Shown: one piece after another, positions 34,001 to 44,070 of the stretch
How the letters are laid out: every line of letters starts with the position of its first letter
Position numbering within the stretch: position 1 is the stretch's first letter
Assembly: GCA_032821775.1 (NCBI GenBank)
Contig: JAVLRN010000001.1
Location: 1,240,001 to 1,304,000 of the forward strand
From: Sanguinoderma infundibulare
Lineage: Eukaryota > Basidiomycota > Agaricomycetes > Polyporales > Polyporaceae
DNA length: 64,000 nt
Direction: 5' to 3'
The notes under the pieces: generated by a model
Told to the model about the DNA's origin: nothing
Databases searched by the model: none
What the model saw: only the letters and a program-made list of their open reading frames with translations
Made by a program: the position numbers and the translations under genes

Positions 34001-35917
34001 CAGGGTTGACGTCCGTCGCGTCATTACAGCCCGCCATCTCCATCGAGCAGTTCTTCCAAATGACGGGCATCCGGTTCATGGACGAGCTGACAATGCCCCG
34101 CCCCCGACGCTCGACAGTCGGCCCTGGCCAGCTGCGGCCCCGCGCGCGCCGGCGGTCCTCCGCCGCTGCGGAGAACCTCGCGGCGAGCGGCGCGGAGGAA
34201 GACCCGATCCCGCTATCTGAGTTCGCGATCGCGATGGCGGTGGACATGCCCCGTATCGACCTATACGCGGCCGTCGCGCGCGACCTCACAGCGTACATCC
34301 AGGAATGCAAGAAGATCTACCGGGAGGCGGAGGAGGAGGCGCTCAAGGACACCCCAAGCCTCTTCCGCGAGTTCGCGATGGTCGACGAGGGCGAGCAGGC
34401 GATGCTGATTGTACGTGCACGCTGCTGAGCGTTTGCATTTGCTTGCGTGGGCTGACTTTGTGCGCGTCGTAGCATCAACTCAAGCTCATCAAGGCGAACA
34501 ATATCGGGACCGCGAAGTCGCAGTGGTATGAGTGGAAGCTGCAGTGGGTCGAGCAGCTGTACGAGAGCGCCTCGCAAGGCTTCACTCAGCTGGAGCAGGT
34601 AAGCTTCAGCAACTCGCCCAACCTGGAGTTGAACATAACACGCGTCCAGGACGCGACGTACCTCGCGGGTGTCGTCAAGGAGGCCCAGGACCTCCTCCCC
34701 GAACTCCGCAAGGAGTACGAGGAAGTCACGCGCCTTCTCGAGCAAGAGCAGGCCGACGTCGACGAGATCGAGAACTCCGACCAAGACTACCTCAAGGAGC
34801 TCAAATCTTCCATCGCGGAGCAGAGGTGCGTGCGGCCGCCCGTGACTGACTGGGGCGTGAAGGGTGCTGATGGCAGGCACACTCGACAGCAACGAGCTCG
34901 AGGCGTTCAAAGCAGACGTCTCCGAAGCGAAGGCGAAGCTCGAACGCCTGGACGAGAAGCTCGCGGAGATCGAGTCGCAGAAGGCGGAGGCGAACGCCTC
35001 CATCACCCAAGCTCGCCACATCGCCCACATCCAGAAGGAGAGCACGAGCGCGGAGGTGTTCAGGCTCAAGGGTGCGTCTCTCCCACTCCCCTCCATGCAC
35101 TAGACGGAAACAGCGTGTCTCAAAACGAACGAACACGCGCGCGCAGCTGAGCTCGAGGCTCTGGAAAACCTCCACTTGTGGCACATCAGCAAGCTGTCGC
35201 CCGACCTCGTCGAGCTCGCCTACGCCTCCAAATACCACGTGTCGATACCATGCGCCAGATATACCCCCATATGCCCCCAAGTGCAGGTCCGGAAGACCGA
35301 AGAGGCGAAATCGAAGGAGAAGGACGCCTTCCCCCGCTTCACCGAGTTCATCGTCAAGGCCTCGTGCAGGACCGTCGCCGAATCCCAGGAAAACCTCAAC
35401 CTCAAGCAGGTGCGTCCGTCCCTTCCCATTAGTGATTCTGAGCGGTGAGAGAGAGAGCATGTCTGACGTCGGATGGGATAGGTTGTCGAGCGGTTAGGGG
35501 ACTTCTGGTCGTCGTGCGCGCAGTTCCGCTTCCAGCTCACGTTCCTCGCGATCAAGTACCCGCTCTCGGTGGAGGGCATCTTCGACGAAGCGGGCGAGGA
35601 GCACCTCAAGGCGACGGCGACCGTCCTGTTCCCGAAAGCGAAGGCCAAGGCGTTCATCTCCTTCCTCTTGGATAAGGACACGTATTCCCGCTGGCCGCTG
35701 TCCGTTCGCGGACTCAAGTCGCACGTCGATGTCGCCTACGGACCCATACAGTACGTCTTCTATTGCTTCCTTGTGCGATGCCTGTCTAAGCCGGACATTG
35801 TGCAGGGGCGACACCATCTTGTCAGCCATCCTCAACCGTCTATCCCAAGCCACCCCAGCAAACAGTCACGGCTGCCTCTTGGACGCTTGTCTGGAGGCGA
35901 CGGAGCAGTACGAGTGA
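31019..35917 (+). CDS. SPC7: Kinetochore scaffold KNL1/Spc7
   Basis: Nine exons (31019..31165, 31391..33961, 34030..34410, 34473..34598, 34650..34825, 34890..35071, 35147..35409, 35482..35750, 35806..35917) give 1408 aa. Two PP1-docking motifs are visible: SILK (54-57) and RVSF (107-110). MELT-type motifs, sites for Mps1 phosphorylation and Bub3/Bub1 binding, occur as MEMT (89-92), MEVT (226-229), MEFT (321-324), MDLT (399-402) and MNLT (460-463). A long Pro/Ala/Ser-rich middle follows, including a near-repeat RSSVFSAP. The C-terminal third starts at FFQMTGIRFMDELTMPRP, runs through a coiled coil, and ends in the RWD-type region (KYHVSIPC, YPLSVEGIFDEAGEE). Family knowledge: it links microtubules and the spindle checkpoint to the Mis12 complex at the outer kinetochore. 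Confidence 0.97.
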
Positions 35918-36231
35918 TTACGCAGATATATATACGCTATGTACAATGTACAATAGCCATGATAGGATCCGTGATTCCATGATGTGGTCGGATTCAATGT
36001 GGCGTGATGATATCGAGATGCAGAGATGGAATGGGGGGAACGAAGGAATGTCATGTCAAGCATAAATGGCATGAGATACGTGGTCATACAATATCGAGAA
36101 TATACTGAGACAAGATGGGACGAGGACAGATGTGGATGATAACAGTCTATCGCGTAGCTGTCAGTACATACGCATTGATTCGCAGGACACCGTCAGGGAC
36201 TCACAACAAGAACAGAACGCGGCGCACACGT
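35918..36231. other. Short gap between convergent genes
   Basis: This is the 3' region shared by KNL1 (+) and the coiled-coil gene (-). Nothing else is recognised. Confidence 0.6.
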
Positions 36232-38427
36232 TCACTGGCAGGATAGCTGGCCAAGCGTATGGTCGAGCCCAGCCAGGAGCAGCGTGAGCATCTCCCGGTT
36301 CGCGCGCACCGACTCCAGCTCGCTCTCCGCAGTCTCCCGGACGCAGAACCACGCGGACCGCGCCTCGCCCGCCGCGGACGAGACCTCGGACTTCGCCTGC
36401 ACTTGCCGCACTTCGAGGGCCGCAGCCCGCGAGGCGCACACCGCGTCCTCGGCCTTGCGCGCTGCGTCCTTGGCGGACTGGTCCTGCGCCGCCTGCGCGT
36501 CGCGGAGCATCTCCTCGAGGACGGCGATCTGCTCCGCGCGCTGGCTCTCGATCGAGAGGTTGCCGTGGACCTGCTCCTCGAGCTCGGAGATCTGGCGCGC
36601 GAGCTCCTGCGCGTCGCGCATGCGGGCCTCCTTGGCCGCGTGCAGCTGCTCCTCGAGCGACTGCATCTGCGCGAGGCGTTCTTGCGCGCGGCTCTCGGCC
36701 GCGGCGAGCTGGAGGCGGAGGAGCGTGAGGGCCGCGCTGTCGGCCTGCGCTTGCTCGGGCCTCACGTTGTCGAATAGGTGGGCAGTGTTGTGGATGGCCG
36801 GCGAAGGAGTGACTTCGGGGAGGAGAATCTGGGAGATCGAGCCATAGCCAGTTGGCGAAGGGAGGGTGGATAAGTTTGGACTGTCTGGGATGTCGATTAC
36901 GCTCAAGCTGGGCGAGACGGCACCAGAACGGAAAGGCGCGGGCATCTCAGAAATCATACGCTCGATATCCTCCTCGTCCAACGTCTTGCTATGCTGCGCG
37001 AGCTGCTCCCAAGACAGGATAGAGCCGCGGTCATTGCCCTGGAACCGCGGCTTCGGCCGCAAGAACGGAGAGCTTTCGGTAGACGATGGAGGTGCGGGAG
37101 ACGCGTACGAGAGGTTGGCGCGGGAGGGTAGGAAGCCTGGACGCGAGGGGGTTTGCGGGTTACTCTTGTCGCTTTTCGGCCGAAGTCTGGGAATTGCGGG
37201 TGTGGGGGCGGTAGGGGAAACGGCGGACCCAAGCATGAACTCGACATCGTCCGCGTCGATGCTGTCCACGCTGCTATCGTGCGTGATTATTCTGGGGGTG
37301 GGGGTCGCGGGTACTGATGCGCCTCGCGTATGGATAACATGACCGGAGCCGCCTTGCTTACGGGCCGACATCCGACCGAGAGGAGAGTCTGGAGGAGCAG
37401 GGATGGGACCACGGGTACGGAGAGGGCTGGGGCTGCCCGAGACATTGTGCAAGCGAAGGGAGTTTGAGCCCTTTAGGATATTTCCAAAGATTGTGGGAGT
37501 AGGGGGAGTCTTGGGTGGGCGTGAAGAGCCCGAAGCGGAGGACGCAGAGGATGGAGGACGGGGACCGGCAGAACGGACAGTGCCCTTTGCTAACACGGGA
37601 GGAGTAGAAGTCTTACTCAACTTCGAGGCTTTCGAAGAGGTTGTGCGGACGGATGATGGGGACGGCTGGGGCTTCGGCTGGCCCTTGTCCTTCTTGTCGG
37701 GGGTCGATGGTCTGACATTGATGGCAGCCGTCAGATTGACCTTCAAAGCATTCGGATGGGGGACTGGGGAGATCGACCGGCTCGACTTGTCTTCTCCGGG
37801 TGGAGCAGGAACATCAAGCCCAGTGAGCTCCTTGGGAGTCTTGACCTCGTCCGTCTCGTCATCCGAGCTGCTCTGCCGGCGGCCCTGGATCTGGTTCGTC
37901 GGCGAGGCGGACTTCTTGGGAGCTGCAATCCCAGTCTCGCTCAAGATGGAGCGTGGTCTGTACTTGGGTAGACCAGAACCGACGACGAGAGAGTTACGGC
38001 TGCGCACCGACGACCGGGCACTGATCGAGCCCTTGGTCTCCTTGCCCGACGGGCTCGCGCTGTCCGAGGGCGACGAGGACGTCTCATCGCTGGCAGCGGC
38101 GAGCTTTTTGAGCGCGGACTGCCTGCGCGAGTGGCGGGTGATAGTCTTGGCGTCAGGGGAGTCCTCGGTCAGTGCCCTGCGAGATGGTGGCTTGTCGGTC
38201 GTTGCGCGGGTGGGCGGCGCGACGCTGGCGGCACTGGTGCGGCGCGCTGCAGTGTCCTTCTTCTTCAAAACTCTGTCCTTCTCCCTCTCATTCTCCTTCG
38301 ACTCCTTGTGCATCACGTCCGCGAGGGCCTTGCTGACAGAGGAGAGACCGAAAGACTGGCGGATGGAACTCCGCGTAGTTGGTTTAGTGCGTGCTGGCGC
38401 GCCACTGGACGACGCGGCCTCGGGCAT
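36232..38427 (-). CDS. Ser/Pro-rich coiled-coil protein of unknown function
   Basis: A single uninterrupted exon encodes 731 aa. The first 560 residues are disordered and rich in Ser, Pro, Thr and basic residues, with many SP/TP sites that could be CDK or MAPK targets (for example TPPTPTIFGNILKGSNSLR). A short acidic stretch, DSSVDSIDADDVEFMLGS, sits near the middle. From about 570 to 725 there is a long heptad-patterned coiled coil rich in Ala, Glu, Arg and Gln (LEEQLHAAKEARMRDAQELA). The short C-terminus has LLLAGLDHTLGQL. I do not recognise the family. The architecture resembles adaptor or cytoskeletal proteins of septa, spindle poles or cell ends. The absence of introns is notable against its neighbours. 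The ATG at 38427 is the first in frame and the composition continues up to it. Confidence 0.85.
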   Translation of the reverse strand: MPEAASSSGAPARTKPTTRSSIRQSFGLSSVSKALADVMHKESKENEREKDRVLKKKDTAARRTSAASVAPPTRATTDKPPSRRALTEDSPDAKTITRHSRRQSALKKLAAASDETSSSPSDSASPSGKETKGSISARSSVRSRNSLVVGSGLPKYRPRSILSETGIAAPKKSASPTNQIQGRRQSSSDDETDEVKTPKELTGLDVPAPPGEDKSSRSISPVPHPNALKVNLTAAINVRPSTPDKKDKGQPKPQPSPSSVRTTSSKASKLSKTSTPPVLAKGTVRSAGPRPPSSASSASGSSRPPKTPPTPTIFGNILKGSNSLRLHNVSGSPSPLRTRGPIPAPPDSPLGRMSARKQGGSGHVIHTRGASVPATPTPRIITHDSSVDSIDADDVEFMLGSAVSPTAPTPAIPRLRPKSDKSNPQTPSRPGFLPSRANLSYASPAPPSSTESSPFLRPKPRFQGNDRGSILSWEQLAQHSKTLDEEDIERMISEMPAPFRSGAVSPSLSVIDIPDSPNLSTLPSPTGYGSISQILLPEVTPSPAIHNTAHLFDNVRPEQAQADSAALTLLRLQLAAAESRAQERLAQMQSLEEQLHAAKEARMRDAQELARQISELEEQVHGNLSIESQRAEQIAVLEEMLRDAQAAQDQSAKDAARKAEDAVCASRAAALEVRQVQAKSEVSSAAGEARSAWFCVRETAESELESVRANREMLTLLLAGLDHTLGQLSCQ

Positions 38428-38738
38428 GGTGAGAGCGATGGAGGGCGCAAAGGAAGCAGTTATATGTGTGCGGGGAATAGAGTGTGCGGCTCGTTAGGAT
38501 CGTGGGCGAGGGTATAGGGATGGGGTATGATATGTGGATTTGCGGTCGTCGCGTGTTGGTCGCTACAGTCGTTGCATCGTGCGAATCGCGGTTCGAGTTC
38601 AAGTTTCCAATGAACCACCTTGCCGCCCGCCCCCTTGTCACGCGCCACCACACACTGCGGCCCCAAGCTTGGACCTGCCGGCTTGCATGCTCCTTCCAGT
38701 GCCTTATGTCCAGAACGAATGCTCCATTCACCCTCTGT
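38428..38738. other. Short gap between two minus-strand genes
   Basis: This is the promoter side of the coiled-coil gene and the 3' side of ALG10. No distinct motif is recognised. Confidence 0.5.
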
Positions 38739-40648
38739 CTACCACATGAACCGTCCAACCCCCGCCCGCTCTTTGTACAGGAACACCCACATCGTCACAC
38801 CATTGATCGCCGCATACCACAGACCTTCCACGGCGAGCCCCCACAATCGAACGTCCTTCACCTGCGCCCTCAGTAGAATGTACGGAATTAAGAAGTAGCG
38901 CGGTTCGAGAAGCGGCGTGGGGAGCAATGTAGGCACCACGAGCACCGGCAGAAGCAAGTTTTGCAGCAGAGTTTGGTCGTGTCCTGCGAGACCGAGTAGT
39001 CAGCCGCGGTTCGCGCTCCGAGAAGGTCTCTAATGCAACTGGTACGCACCGATACGTAGGTACCAAGCCCATGCGCAGCCAATGTACCCTGGAACGAGGA
39101 CGAATGGCACCAAGGGGTGTAGCAGAAAGACGCGCCTCCAAATGTAGAAGGTATAATGGCGGTTGTCCGACAGCAGGAACGGGTGCTGGATCCTGGTGTC
39201 AAAAGCGTCAGTGCTGCCGCGGCGTTTCAGAGATCAGCCGAGACGAACGTGAACTTGTAGATGGTGAGACTCATAACCGCGGACGCGACGCAGGTAATGA
39301 GCGTGTTCCTGGGGAAGAAAGTGAGACATGACACAAACTTGTCTTGCGCCAAGCACCACAAAGAGCCACTACCTCTTGCTCCCAAACATCCTCGCGTACA
39401 CGTCGTGGGCCAAAGAGGCTGCCCCTCGTTTGTCGCTCAACAAAACCGGCCAGCCAAACGCCGTGGCGAAACCCACGAAGTAGTATAGCTGCGGCACATG
39501 GAATGCAGGAACATGGTTCGACTTGTCGCCTGCGATCCAAATCGTCAGTTCTCCGGCACGATCGACGGTCATTATCCAACCTGGACCGGACTGACCGAGA
39601 ACGATCCCTCCATTCCAAACGATGAACGCTCCGAACGCAACGACAGCCAGGGCATAGGGAACAAACGCGGACAAGATGTCCGGCAGGACCTGCGGCGCGC
39701 TGACTATCGACCACACCAAGTCAACTATAAAGTTACGAGGTGGCCTCATGTCAGCGGAAGGAGGCCATACGATCTTCGATCTGCAACGAACCTGGGCGCG
39801 CCTCAAGGGCGGGCGGATCGTGCAGCTTTGCGACGGGCTTCGCGCTCGGGGGTGCGCGCCGGAACCGCAGAGTCATGAGCTGGCTGGACGCGTAGGCGTA
39901 CAGGACCCATATGATGTTGTTCTGCCGGAACGTGCAGCTGACCAGACCTAACTGCCATACTTGAGTTGCGTGAATCCCTTTTCGGCTTGCCGCTTGGAGC
40001 AATCGAAACATACCAAAGCCGCAAGCCAGTGCCTTCCCTGGGAGGCAAGGACGACAGAGGAGACTACGGATACTAGGCTGGGAACTTCTGTGTAATAAAG
40101 AAAACCGTAGAACCAGGCGAGCGGGAATGAAGCGAGGATCACTGCTTCGAGGAGGGGGGTCGTCAGAGAGGGCGGAGGTCTTTCTCGCTTGTGGAAGCAA
40201 ACGAGGGGGGTCAAAACGATAGGTAGGGCAAGCAGGGACAGCATCGTGGTCAAGCGAAGCATGGAGATGTTGCACTTCAACATGAAGATCTTCTTGAGGA
40301 TCAGACTGAACACATAGCTGACGAGACGTTTTGAACCTTTACGTGTTTGGTTAAAAGAACTTGCACTCACAGTCCGGGAGGGGTAGTAATCTTCGGATCC
40401 CAGGTCCAGTAGTCGCCGTTGCAGTACGCCTGCGCCTGCGGAACATGGAACGGCTCGTCCTACATACGCGTTCTGCTCTCAATATGGGTCCGGCCAACAA
40501 TCAAACGATGACGCACCATGTACGGCTCAATAACCTCCTCATTTACTGCTTTCAAGACAACAACCGCGACGGCGCAGAAGATAACATAGTACGTCGGCGT
40601 CGGGGACGTGGAGGACATGGAGGCCACTGCCAGATGTGTGCTGCCCAT
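38739..40648 (-). CDS. ALG10: Dol-P-Glc:Glc2Man9GlcNAc2-PP-Dol alpha-1,2-glucosyltransferase
   Basis: Nine exons (40517..40648, 40371..40459, 40014..40317, 39792..39951, 39596..39724, 39373..39529, 39249..39308, 39050..39192, 38739..38983) give 472 aa. A first membrane helix is followed by the lumenal family signature [17 protein letters not shown] and [14 protein letters not shown]. Many hydrophobic helices then follow, with [54 protein letters not shown] and [18 protein letters not shown], all typical of Alg10/Die2. Family knowledge: it adds the third and last glucose to the lipid-linked oligosaccharide in the ER before N-glycan transfer. The intron 39530..39595 is 66 nt and has no stop in frame, so retention would insert 22 residues into the GDKSNH motif. 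The start at 40648 was chosen over an in-frame upstream extension because that extension would overlap MTQ2. Confidence 0.95.
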
Positions 40649-40756
40649 TCGGGGAATTCGATCGACTGGACGCGCATCGGCGCCTGTCGAACGCGTCTCC
40701 TGAGTCCTCGACTTGGACCGCGACGGTCGCCATCCGCGCTGCTCAAAACGGCTACC
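40649..40756. promoter_or_regulatory. Bidirectional promoter of ALG10 and MTQ2
   Basis: Only 108 nt lie between the start codons of ALG10 (-) and MTQ2 (+). No TATA box is apparent. Confidence 0.55.
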
Positions 40757-41759
40757 ATGATCCCCACCCCAGACTTGTCGCACCTCAAGGCTGAAGATTA
40801 CAGACATGTTTACGAGCCCGCGGGTCCGTTCTCTCTATGGCCACCTTCTCGGTGTTTCATCCGGCTGACGTCGGAAAAGAGGACACATTCATCCTGCTGG
40901 ACGCGTTGGAAGAAGACGCGGACGCACTCCGGAACCTCCAGCCTCGGATATGTTTGGAGATCGGGTACGACGTTCAATAGAAGGATATTCGCCTCGAAAT
41001 CGAACTTCAGGACAGGTCTGGATCTGGATGTGTCAGTACATTCGCCGGAAAGATACTTGGATCCTCAACATCCCGTACGACCGCTCAATCGTTAACCGTC
41101 CACCGCTTCTCACACCCTGTCAGTATATCTGGCTACAGATATCAATCCTCACGCAACAATAAGCACGAAGGCGACGGGGAAACAGAATAAAGTGAGTCCA
41201 GTCCCACCCTCGTGCCTCAAACGTCCATTCTTGAACTGAACGGCCTTCAGTAGGTTCCCGTCGAGCCAATCTTAGCTTCATTAGCAGGACCCCTGCGAAA
41301 TCGCTTGCGACATTGTGTGGACGTCTTGCTCTTCAATCCGCCATACGTGCCGACCGACTCGGATGAGGCGGATGAAGCACAGCAAGATGCCGATATCGCG
41401 GGTGCCTGGGCAGGCGGCCAGAATGGCATGACCGTCACCGATATCTTGCTAAACCAGGTGGAGGTATGTCTGTCTGTCAGCGCGCGGCATCCCTTGGAAA
41501 TTCATTGCATATCTTTGTCAGGATCTTTTGTCTCCGCGTGGACGGTTTTATCTGGTTGCGGTGAAGCAGAACGATATCCAAAGAATTTGTCGCCGAATGC
41601 AAGAACAGCACGGCCTCAGCGGAGAGGTGCGCAACCACGCGATGTCGTACATGCATTCTGAGTTGATTCCCCCTTTGCAACTAGGTCGTACTTCAGCGTC
41701 GTGCAGGACGAGAGCATTTATATGTACTGAGATTCCTCCGACAGCCCTCCGAAGCATGA
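40757..41759 (+). CDS. MTQ2: eRF1 glutamine methyltransferase catalytic subunit
   Basis: Seven exons (40757..40823, 40880..40964, 41016..41074, 41124..41191, 41254..41463, 41522..41626, 41685..41759) give 222 aa, normal for Mtq2/HEMK2. The fold is a class I SAM-dependent methyltransferase. EDTFILLDALEED precedes the SAM loop EIGSGSGCVSTF; YLATDINPHA binds the ribose. The catalytic NPPY is at residues 121-124 (LLFNPPYVPTDSDEADEAQ). GRFYLVAVKQND and VVLQRRAGREHLYVLRF close the domain. Family knowledge: Mtq2 with Trm112 methylates the GGQ glutamine of release factor eRF1, and HEMK2 orthologues also modify histone H4. The acceptor at 41015 was chosen because it alone restores the GSGSG loop. Confidence 0.95.
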
Positions 41760-41837
41760 TACTCAATGAAATACGAAATACACGGGACCAGTCGACTGAT
41801 ACGTCTTTCTCCTTCGCTAATTTTTGCATCGGCGAGC

Positions 41838-43132
41838 CTACAACTTCAAGTCGGGGTTGGCGGCGATAGGACGTTCCGCCTGAGGCGTGATGCGCGCACC
41901 ATGGCGGCGCTCGCCCGTTTTCTCGAAGTCTATAATGGCAGACTATATGCAGCATCAACCTACGGCTCCGGACACGTTGCGAGGTAGCGAGTTACTTACA
42001 TGCGCGGTGACACGGTTGTCCCACAAGACAACGGTGTACGGTGCCCACTTTACACGAGCCTGGTTGTTGACACCCTTGTCAACGTGGTCGTAGAGGAAGT
42101 TGAGGATGGCGTCTGCGATCGGACGAGGTCAGTCAGTCGTCGCTTTCATATACGCATACAAGCACTCACTAGACTCCTCAAGCTTGAGGCCGACGATGCG
42201 GCGCGTGAATTGGCGGTTCACGTACAGGGCCTCCTCGCCGGTGACAGGGTGCTTCCGGACGACGGGGTGGATGTTCTCCACGGGCTCGCGACGGACGATC
42301 CCACCACGGCGACCCGAGCGCGAGTACTCGGCCTGCTCGAAGCCAGAGTGGATCGCCTTGAGGGTCTTGAGGAACTCGACGAACTGGGGCGAGAGCCGGC
42401 TGAGCGCGGAGACCTGCGAGGTGAAGATGGTGTCGCCGCCGGTGTCCGGCTGCGAGAGCAGGAAGAAGGTCGTGAGGCCGGGCGGCTGGAGCTCGTACGA
42501 CACGTCCGAGTGCCAGACGGTGGATATGACCCTATCGTCCCGCTCGAAGTTGAACGTCGTGTTCTGGTCGCGGTACACGAGGTGCAGCTCGGGCACGCCC
42601 TCGGGGTGGCCGGACGTAGGGTGAATGTGGAGGCGGCCGAAATGCCTGCCCCATTCGCGGAAGAACTCGGGTCCGCGGTCGATGAAGTCCTGTTGGTCGC
42701 GGAAGACCACGAGGCCGCGCCTAGCGACCTGTTTTGTTCGACGCAAGGGGAGGGGTCGCGAAGAAAAGAGACAATGAGTGGGTGCGCCATCCATGAGAAC
42801 ATTCCCAAGCGAACTGATATACGAACCTCAAGGGCTAATTGATCCCGTCCGTCGTTATCGAGAGCCGCGAGGTTAACGCCGCGAACCTCGGTGCCCAGGC
42901 GGGGAGTGATCTCGCTGACGCTGGCGGCGTTGTCGAGGAAGGACCGAGGGTTGGGATGGTTCAACGCACGGAAGCCCGGGTCGACATGTTCGAAGGGAGT
43001 CAAGGGCGGGTAGTGTTCGTCCTTGGGGAAGACCGGAAGCAGGTGCGCATACTTGTATTCTTCTTCCTTCTTCTGATCAGGACGCAGTGTGAGGCTCGGC
43101 AACGATTCCGTAATTGTTTCGACGGTAGACAT
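41838..43132 (-). CDS. TauD/TfdA-type Fe(II)/2-oxoglutarate dioxygenase
   Basis: Four exons (42827..43132, 42170..42728, 42000..42112, 41838..41942) give 360 aa. Iron ligands are visible as the HxD pair H175/D177 in VWHSDVSYE and the distal histidine at about 326 (DNRVTAHSAIIDFE). The 2-oxoglutarate-binding Arg is in GERRHGAR (about 337-343). LGTEVRGVNLAAL near residue 85 and GRLHIHPTSGHPEGVPELH near 133-151 are typical of fungal sulfonate/alpha-ketoglutarate dioxygenases (yeast Jlp1-like). Family knowledge: such enzymes release sulfite from taurine or other sulfonates to use as a sulfur source; some members act on other substrates. The 98-nt second-longest gap in the gene (42729..42826) is an intron. 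The gene is divergent from an OPT transporter, suggesting a nutrient-scavenging role. Confidence 0.94.
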
Positions 43133-44070
43133 GACGATCAGCAAGTAGGGGCGTCCCGAAAGCGCTGTTAGGAGGAACGGACAGACGACGAGTTGTCTCC
43201 CAGTTGGTCCCTATAAACAACGCCATCTTCGTCATAGACCCCGACGAATGCGCAATCATCACGCAGGTGCGCAAGCATCTGTTCACATTGCAGCGTCGGC
43301 GGCCCGCGAGGGGGTCACGAAACGATTGCGGCATGAGGGTCTGTATTTATGGCATTGGGAGATATGTGCTTGCGGTGCCGCGCAGCAATCATTATCTTAT
43401 CATTGCTGCCGTCGGCATCTTAGATGAGATAGCGATCCTCCCGGGCGTCTGGGCTCGGGCTGGACGCCCGATGGGCGCTCGAGCTGGGAGACCTGTGACG
43501 AGGCCTATTGTGTCGGCTCTGTCCGGTTTTCCTCCTGGAAGCTGTTTCCGCGTGTGCTCACAATAGCGCATAAACTTCTCCATCTTCTGCGGGTGCCTGG
43601 CTGAAATGTCGCTGATAGACAGACGAATTATGCAGACATCCGGCAAGCGGCCTGGAGGTGATGCACGAGCACCGCTGTCCTCAGGATCCTCTCAAAAAGA
43701 CGGACTGAAACGGCTGACAATGACTCGCCTGTCGACTGCATTACATCTTCGGTAAACATTGCCTTTAAAGCTGTACGCCGCATGGACCTGTACGGATCAA
43801 CTTCACACTCCGCGGTCTTGTGCCCGATGGTCGATCTCACGTCTTATTGTCTTTCACCTTCCATAACGGACGCAGTGCCCACCGAGAGTGACATCCATCC
43901 AGTACGGCGGTTGCTTCACTTGGCCCGAACCGACGCGCAAGACAATTGGAACGGACATCGTGGACGCTTTCCAACCGCCCTTCATAAGGCCGGCGTACGC
44001 GCAATGCAGAAGCACCCATCCTCCCCCCGCCTTCCCTCTCGCGGAGACCCTGTAGTCCGGTACTGCCACC
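43133..44070. promoter_or_regulatory. Divergent intergenic region of TauD and OPT genes with GATA-type palindrome
   Basis: No gene is visible in these 938 bases. At 43384-43407 an imperfect palindrome, AGCAAT(C)AT...ATCATTGCT, encloses TTATCTTATCA, that is two tandem GATA cores on the minus strand. GATA factors control nitrogen and iron genes in fungi. At about 43441-43470 an 8-bp inverted repeat CGGGCGTC/GACGCCCG could form a hairpin. Assignment rests on motif match only. Confidence 0.4.

Noticed and set aside
35236..35288. An extra intron inside the KNL1 C-terminal region after KYH
   Set aside because: Retaining the sequence gives KYHVSIPC and VQVRKTEE, which match the KNL1/Spc7 C-terminal pattern.
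36232..38497. Antisense 364-codon plus-strand frame over the coiled-coil gene
   Set aside because: It is the GC-rich shadow of the minus-strand gene and lacks motifs.
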